In this document: piece after piece, positions 58,658 to 64,000 of the stretch
How the letters are laid out: every line of letters starts with the position of its first letter
Position numbering within the stretch: the first letter of the stretch is position 1
Notes under the pieces: model-generated
The model's database searches: none
The model's input: the letters and a program-made list of their open reading frames with translations, nothing else
What the model was told of the DNA's origin: nothing
Made by a program: the position numbers and the translations under genes
Source: Chaenocephalus aceratus
Taxonomy: Eukaryota > Chordata > Actinopteri > Perciformes > Channichthyidae
Direction: 5' to 3'
Assembly: GCA_023974075.1 (NCBI GenBank)
Contig: CM043789.1
Span: 38,875,613-38,939,612, forward strand
Length of the DNA stretch: 64,000 bases

Positions 58658-58792
58658 AAGAAGAAGAAGAAGAAGAAGAAGAAGAAGAAGAAAGAAGAAG
58701 AAGAAGAAGAAGAAGAAGAGAAGAAGAGAAGAAGAAGAGAAGAAGAAGAAGAAGAAGAAGAAGAAGAAGAAGAAGAAGAAGAAGAAGAAGAA
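58658..58792. repeat. (AAG)n purine tract
   Basis: About 135 bases of AAG with occasional AAAG and AGAG interruptions, purine only on the plus strand. It can adopt triplex (H-DNA). The lysine-rich and serine-rich frames across it are artefacts. Confidence 0.95.
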
Positions 58793-58826
58793 CGGTTAAG
58801 TAGAACGGTAAGTAACGTAATTATGT

Positions 58827-59190
58827 CAGGTGCGCGTGACCTGTGCAGCCGCAGCCGTCTTCGTTGCCCCAAACACCGCCACCCCTCGGCGGCCCGCAAG
58901 TGCCAGAGGACCTCTGCAAAACAGAGCCTGCCCAGGTATATTTAAAAAAGTACCCAACTCGCCTGTCCAGCGGGGTAAGGCGCTCAGTTTGCAGCTCATG
59001 GTTTCAAACAGAGATTGGCTGGAATACTCATGTAAAAAAGATGCCATCTTCTGCTATGCATTTAGACATTTCGGTTCAAGTAAGTCAGATGCCTTTATCA
59101 CAACTGCCTACAACAACTGGCGCCATGCTCTTATACGTGATAAGGGACTGGGAAGGCATGAGTCAAGCAAAGAGCACATAGATCCATAGA
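58827..59190 (+). pseudogene. TTF-type zinc-finger remnant of hAT transposase
   Basis: Frames on the plus strand read VPEDLCKTEPAQVYLKKYPT, then after shifts NRDWLEYSCKKDAIFCYAFR, DAFITTAYNNWRHALIRDKG and RHESSKEHID. The WLEYS..KDAIFCxxxRxFG...F...YNNWRHA...HESSxEH order is the TTF-type domain at the N-terminus of ZMYM1-like hAT transposases. Frameshifts and loss of the catalytic region show it is dead. Confidence 0.82.
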
Positions 59191-59278
59191 CCTCTTCATT
59201 TTGCTCTCAAAGTGCACCAGATTGATGCTTTTAACTTCAATATTTAAAAAGAAAAATCTTCGCGGACCCCCCTAGAGC

Positions 59279-59611
59279 AGTGCTTCTCAAAGTGTGGTCC
59301 GCGGACCACTGGTGGTCCGTGAGCGCCCCCTAGTGGTCCGTGAGTATATTGGTAACATTTCACATTTGAAATACATAAATAAATAAAAGTTGTCCGCACT
59401 CTCGCGGGAATATCTCCACAATGGAGCGAGCTTAAGTTTAACTTTCGATTGTATGATATAGCCCAGCGCAACACCTTCATCACACATGTTTCCACTTGTT
59501 TGTACCATTTTCAGGCGATTTGTAATCTGTTCTAGAAAAACGATGTGTTTTTGGATATATTTGGAGTTAGGTGGTCCGCGAGTGTTTTTTTATTTTATTT
59601 TATTATAAGTG
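59279..59611. mobile_element. hAT element nested inside another hAT
   Basis: The left end is CAGTGCTTCTCAAAGTGTGG followed by TCCGCGGACCACTGGTGGTC. The flanks are the exact 8-bp duplication CCCTAGAG (59271-59278 and 59612-59619). The right side has GGTGGTCCGCGAGTG and a TTTTATTTTATTTTATTATA stretch but lacks a clear inverted terminus, ending AAGTG. Removing it restores a continuous host sequence (GCGGACCC then CCCTAGAGGGTGTTAGG). Confidence 0.75.
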
Positions 59612-59721
59612 CCCTAGAGGGTGTTAGGTCCACTCCCCACTTGTAAAAATAGCACTTTACCACTGCACCCTCTCTAATCTCAGATGAGTAATTTTGTTCT
59701 GGAACCGGGCCTGCTTTGCAC

Positions 59722-62700
59722 AAAAACCTATGACACACTACAGGAAAGGGAACGCACCAAAAAGCATAAAAACTGCAACTTTCAGAGAGAAAGTACGTTT
59801 GGAGAATGCGGTTGTGTAGGAACTTTTTTAGGAGACAGGGTTGGCCACCAGTTATCACAACCCAAGTTAATCACATCCTCCTATAGATTGGTTTTAAACT
59901 TCCCCTAATCTTAAAAAACTGGAATGCTCTGTATCGCAGCAGCACCTTTTCATCGCGACCTCTCAAATTGAAAACACGGAGCCAAAATATCTGCCGCTCT
60001 GTCAGCGGACGGTGCACCTCCCTCAGATTCATAGGCTCCTCGACAGGGTAAATATTTACAAATGTGCACTCACTAACATTTGCTGCGGTTTGGGCTCTGC
60101 AGCGTGCTGTAGCAGGGGAGATGGAGCACATCGTGAACTCATGGGAACGAACATGGTCTCAGGTTCCATCCGCTCATCGGGAGGCTTCAAATGCCACAAA
60201 CAACCGGTCCCAGATGTCCGCCATGATGCAATGCAGATGAATTAAAAGCTCAGGGGATATCTCTGATTGTTTAGGGTAAGGAACAGATAAGTGGCAGTTG
60301 GCAAGATAAACGTAGTAATACAGATCAGCAGATGGGAGTCATGTAAAACATCTGGGGACACAAGCATTTTCCTACACTCGAATGAATCAATCCGTGTGGG
60401 GTAAATTAGTGAAAAAGCTAATTTAAGTTTTTTTCCCAAAAATCAACAATTATACAATTATATTGCTAAATGACTAAATTGCAGAAAAATGCCAGGCATT
60501 AAATATGACTTAATATTCTTGCAACCACAAAATCTTACAATAAATATTATTATCAGTTCAATTCATAAGAAGCATTTCCCTACACTCTATACAAATCAAT
60601 CCATATGCTCAAAGCTAAATTACAGAAAACATTAAATATTAATCAATATTCTTAAAACCAACTGAAACTGACAGTTAAGTAGAAAAATGTAATTAATTTA
60701 TATTATTTCATAGCTATGGCAGGAGGCGTGTTTAGATCAAAAAGATATATCTCAGAATCCATTTATTTATCTATATTTCCATGCCAGACGTTGTGTTGTC
60801 TGCTATAAAAACAAGACAGTTGTTCCAGAAGGGCTTAAAGCAGGTGTTGAAAACATCTAAATCCTGAAACAAATGTGTGGAAACATCCGTCTTCAACCTG
60901 TCTGGAACCTGCGCGTTCAGCACACAAATACTCCAGTGTATCCCGACAGGTGCATGAACACACCCCGCTAAAGGCTTTTTCATGCTCTACCCTGGGAACC
61001 TCGCTGTATCTGCGCACTTCCACCAGAAGCCCAGTCAAATGTTAAGCTTTGATGGAGTGGACACATGGGACGAATGGAAGAAGAGACACCTGCTAGGACA
61101 CAAGCTACACTGTGTGCTTTGTAGCCATACCATTAAAATGTCTATAAAATCACTCCTTTAAAAGAGCCATACCAAGTGGTTCAGTGGTATGTACATGCAT
61201 GGGTCAAGATGAGGCTGTCCTTGTTGAGTTACACACCGATGATTTAAATGACATTATACATGCCTAATCAGCTTAGAATGCAAAATAGTGACAGGTACTC
61301 TTAAAGTTCCTGTTTCAACCTTTTTCAGATACAAAGTGAATGTTAAAAAATGGAGCAAATTAATGTTTCCGCATTAATTATTCCCTGTTACAATTCCCTG
61401 CTTTAGCTTCCGAACAATTGCATTGAGTCTTAGTAAATCATTGGTGCAGGAAATATTGTATCTGCTCTTTTTGGAGGGCCGGAAAGACGCAGCTCAAAAT
61501 GATTGGAAAAAAGGTAGTCTTTTCCAATCTTTGTAACCTACTCACATTAACACACATGCACCACCAATATTTGTAGTGTGCTTTATAAAATATTGAATAT
61601 GCATTTGACTATAAAAGCTGTGGCCTCTGCTGGGAACTTTGCGGGTCAAACGAGGACTTAATGTGTCGCTCGGTCTTGAAAACAAAAACACATGCATATT
61701 TAAAAGCTGTTAAAATACAGAAGAACAAGCTTCAACCTGCGCCTCACAGACAAGGTCATCTACAAGTTTACATAGTGGCAAAACAGTACCCAACTAATTC
61801 AAGTTTCAAATCATTATTGCACTGCTTAAATGATTACTCCTATTTCTTCAGCAGGGGAGAAAGCAAACATATCCGAATACTTTGCATACAAACATATTTA
61901 ACTTGTAATCCCACTGTGTACAAAAACGACTGCTGCTTATGACACGACATGACTCTTCAGTAGAAGTAGCGATAATGTGCGTATGAGTGCCTCAGTTTTG
62001 GTCACTGCTGAATCACTCACCAAGCGTTGGACTGGAGAATAATCAGGAGCTTAACGTTCAAGATAGGCACATAAATTACCGTATTTACTTATGCACTTGA
62101 ATGCGGATGTTGCCATTCCTATGTTTGCTTATGGACGTCACAAAGGTCATGGTCTTTGGAGGCTCCAACCTCCACTCTCACTTTGGACAATGCACTATAA
62201 AAAAGAGCTCCACATAGCCTGATGGTTAACCCTCTTTCCCACGCTGGTGAGAGCTGGGGCCCCTGGCACCGAGGGCTTATAAAACGGAGCCCAGGTTGAA
62301 CCCCTCGAGCAGCGTGACAGACAGGGCACCACACTGCTCCCACACACACCCCCAGCATAAATAATGCTTGTGTAAGTGAGCTGCGTCCCCCCCACAGCTG
62401 CTGTGACCGTGTTTTTTTATGAGTCGTGGCATGACACTGTGCCCCATGTGAGCCGTAATGAGCCCTCCTACCAGCGCTTGCTTACGGGATCAGGTAGGGT
62501 GTTTTTATTGGGTATGCTGTTTAGTGTTAAGTTACTCCATCATTACAGTGATGGCTGCCACCATGGCCTACTGCTGACCAAAGGTACAATCAAATGAGGA
62601 AATGGCAAAAACACCAATACAAAAAGGCAGGATGGTGGCCAAAGTGCAAGTGCCAGTGGTCTTTTCTCTCCACGTGTACACAGTTAGAGGTGAAGCAAAA

Positions 62701-62930
62701 TAGAGCTAGGCAGAAGGATGAAAGACATTATGTTAGGAAATACCGTTCATACAAAGCAGACATGGCAGTATTCCTTTTATTTTCTGCTTTGTGTGAAATC
62801 AGGCACCCTCATAACTTTAATATCCGTCACTTCTGGAAGGTCTTAGGACACACGCCGTAAAGGTCAGAGTTCAATTAAGTTATAATAACCAGGTCCTTGT
62901 GTGGAGCTGATACGGCTCGTGCAGCGACCC
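59722..62930. other. Intergenic region, no gene or known repeat recognised
   Basis: Both strands were read. Open frames of 60-93 codons have no recognisable domain and no splice context. A GC-rich stretch at 62.22-62.40 kb includes GAGGGCTTATAAAACGGAGC, TATA-box-like, without a supported transcript. Confidence 0.5.
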
Positions 62931-62934
62931 CCGG

Positions 62935-63084
62935 GCGAGTGCCACCGCTAAGTAACAGCATTGCTCCATGGTTGAACAAAAATAAAAGTCTTCAGCCTGG
63001 ATTTAAAAGTAGTCAGAGTTGCAGCGGACCTGCAGGTTTCTGGGAGGTTGTTCCAGATATTTGGAGCATAATAACTAAACGCTG
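62935..63084 (-). pseudogene. L2-like LINE, downstream half (interrupted)
   Basis: Minus-strand frame reads AFSYYAPNIWNNLPETCRSA, ATLTTFKSRLKTFIFVQPW, the C-terminal segment of an L2-type ORF2. It stops abruptly at 63084, in the middle of the conserved region. The upstream half (RSSGTG, LSVPRVRTKHG) resumes at 63672-63745 beyond an inserted LINE. Confidence 0.78.
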
Positions 63085-63671
63085 TTTTACATTACATTGC
63101 ATTTAGCTGATGCTTTTATCCAAAGCGACTTACAATAAGTACATTCGACCAACAAAATACAAACGTGAAGAAAACAGAATCATATAAGTACATCAGGTTT
63201 CATAGAGCAAAAACATTTCAAGTGCTACTCAACTGGCTTTAGGTAAGCCAGTCCTTTATTAGTATATAAGTGCTTTGTTAATAGTTCTATCGCTCGAAGT
63301 GGAGTCGAAAGAGATGAGTGTTCAGTCTGCGCCGGAAGGTGTGTAAGCTTTCTGCTGTCCTGATGTCAATGGGGAGCTCATTCCACCATCTTGGAGCCAG
63401 GATAGCAAACCCACTTGTTTCTGCTGATGGGAACTTGGGGCCCCCTCGCAGCGAGGGTGCAGCGAGCCGTTTGGTTGATGCAGAGCGGAGTGCACACGCT
63501 GGGGTGTACGGTTTAACCATATCCTGGATGTAGGAAGGGCCAGATCCATTCGCAGCATGGTACGCAAGTACCATTGTCTTGAAGTGGATTCTAGCAGTTA
63601 CCGGAAGCCAGTGGAGGGAGCGGAGGAGCGGCGTGGTGTGGGAGAATTTAGGGAGGTTGAAGACCAGACGA
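63085..63671 (-). pseudogene. LINE (L2-like) inserted into an older L2
   Basis: Minus-strand frame reads LPKFSHTTPLLRSLHWLPVT, ARIHFKTMVLAYHAANGSGP, SYIQDMVKPYTP and LAPRWWNELPIDIRTAESL, then RRRLNTHLFRLHFE and a stop. The 3'UTR reads back to about 63085, with the 3' terminal region TTGTAAGTCGCTTTGGATAA and AAATGCAATGTAATGTAA, an extremely common teleost repeat end. It is 5'-truncated, without polymerase motifs. No clear target duplication was seen. Confidence 0.82.
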
Positions 63672-63750
63672 GCCATGTTTGGTTCTGACTCTGGGGACAG
63701 AAAGCTGACCAGTCCCTGAAGACCTGAGAGATCTGGATGGTTCATTAGCA
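63672..63750 (-). pseudogene. L2-like LINE, upstream half (interrupted)
   Basis: Minus-strand sequence GTCTTCAGGGACTGGTCAGC and CCCCAGAGTCAGAACCAAAC encodes SSGTGQLSVPRVRTKHG, the part that normally precedes AFSxYAP in L2-type elements. That continuation is found at 63084 and below, so the two halves belong to one older copy. Confidence 0.72.
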
Positions 63751-63780
63751 TGAGTTCAGATTAGACAGCATGATTATTGC

Positions 63781-64000
63781 ACAGGTGTGCCTTAGGCTGG
63801 CCACAATAAAAGGCCACTCTGAAACGTGCATTTTTGCTTTATTGGGGGGGTCTGGGGGGGTCCGAAAACCAGGCAGTATCTGGTGTGAGGGTTAGGGTTA
63901 GGGTTAGGGTAATGTTGTGAATCGAGTGGCCCATGGTGGTGGTGGGGTTATGGTATGGGCAGGCGTATGTAATGGACAACGAACACAGGACGTTTCAGAG
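63781..64000 (+). mobile_element. Tc1/mariner-like element, internally deleted, runs off the edge
   Basis: Begins ACAGGTGTGCCTTAGGCTGG and CCACAATAAAAGGCCACTCT, then TTGGGGGGGTCTGGGGGGGT and CCGAAAACCAGGCAGTATCT, the start of a widespread fish Tc1/mariner-type transposon. After a (GGGTTA)n tract (63887-63910) the frame from 63911 reads NVVNRVAHGGGGVMVWAGVC then NGQRTQ. This is the HGGGxVMVWAG segment of the DDE transposase. Only about 110 bases separate terminus and catalytic domain, so most of the N-terminal coding region is gone. The right part lies outside the window. Confidence 0.75.
63887..63910. repeat. (TTAGGG)n telomere-like tract
   Basis: Four GGGTTA units lie exactly at the point where the transposon terminus and the transposase fragment are joined. 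Confidence 0.95.

Larger units (their letters stand above)
58599..59713 (+). mobile_element. hAT transposon, deletion derivative (TTF-finger type)
   Basis: Ends CAGGCCCGTTTCTACGGGG and, on the other strand, CAGGCCCGGTTCCAGAAC. Flanks are CTTTGCAG (58591-58598) and CTTTGCAC (59714-59721), 7 of 8 matching. It contains a long AAG tract (58658-58792), a transposase remnant, and a second hAT inserted at 59279-59611. Confidence 0.87.

Noticed and set aside
58507..58899. 130-codon minus-strand frame with long Ser and Phe runs, and a plus-strand Lys/Arg-rich frame
   Set aside because: Both are produced by the AAG tract inside a hAT element.
62219..62400. GAGGGCTTATAAAACGGAGC, considered as a TATA promoter
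   Set aside because: No downstream coding or splice signals; a single TATA-like word is weak evidence.
1..64000. CRISPR arrays, bacterial operons, rRNA genes, retroviral LTRs or viral genes
   Set aside because: None were seen; the direct repeats present are eukaryotic microsatellites or transposon-related, and no LTR pair or gag/pol/env-like frame was found.

Overview
The window is vertebrate, almost certainly teleost fish, nuclear DNA. The support is an intron-split coding exon with consensus splice sites, CpG-poor intergenic sequence, (CA)n/(TG)n microsatellites, and a dense load of typical ray-finned-fish repeats: L2-like LINE fragments, hAT transposons with 8-bp target-site duplications (TSDs), a tRNA-derived SINE, and TTAA- and TA-flanked MITEs. 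Nothing points to a prokaryote, plasmid or virus. Family names rest on reading the sequence and on general knowledge, since no search was run.

Only one host gene is visible with confidence, at the left end on the minus strand. Its first coding exon (3097-2980) encodes a signal peptide followed by a PRVFISFK segment and stops at a phase-1 donor, as expected for the start of a class-3 semaphorin, most like sema3f. An acceptor at 3141 and a donor at 5291 imply an untranslated exon 1 near 5.3-5.5 kb and a GC-rich promoter near 5.56-5.79 kb. The rest of the gene lies beyond the left edge.

From 5.8 to 64 kb the window is upstream/intergenic DNA shaped by mobile elements. 8.6-11.2 kb: a degenerate ~385-bp tandem repeat split by a hAT element and by a retroposon that itself holds a LINE. 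12.1 and 49.9 kb: two copies of one TTAA-flanked MITE. 17.7 and 29.8 kb: two inverted copies of a telomere-like repeat. 22-30 kb: a multi-level nest containing a hAT, a 3.3-kb TA-flanked transposon and, inside that, an L2 LINE with recognisable reverse transcriptase. 32.5-42.2 kb: five hAT elements with exact 8-bp TSDs. 46.0-46.7 kb: an L2 end. 46.7-49.8 kb: a non-coding element with a hairpin cluster and a tandem array. 50.4-51.8 kb and 58.6-59.7 kb: two hATs with transposase remnants, the second containing another hAT. 63-64 kb: an L2 split by another LINE, then a deleted Tc1/mariner-like element with a TTAGGG tract at its junction. Between these are stretches without recognisable genes; some look like AT-rich, homeodomain-motif-rich regulatory DNA.

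The most unusual object is the array at 47.6-49.6 kb. It carries 14 near-palindromic RFX X-box motifs (type GTTGCCATGGCAAC), most spaced 147-148 bp apart, inside a dispersed-element-like block whose left part holds consecutive perfect hairpins.
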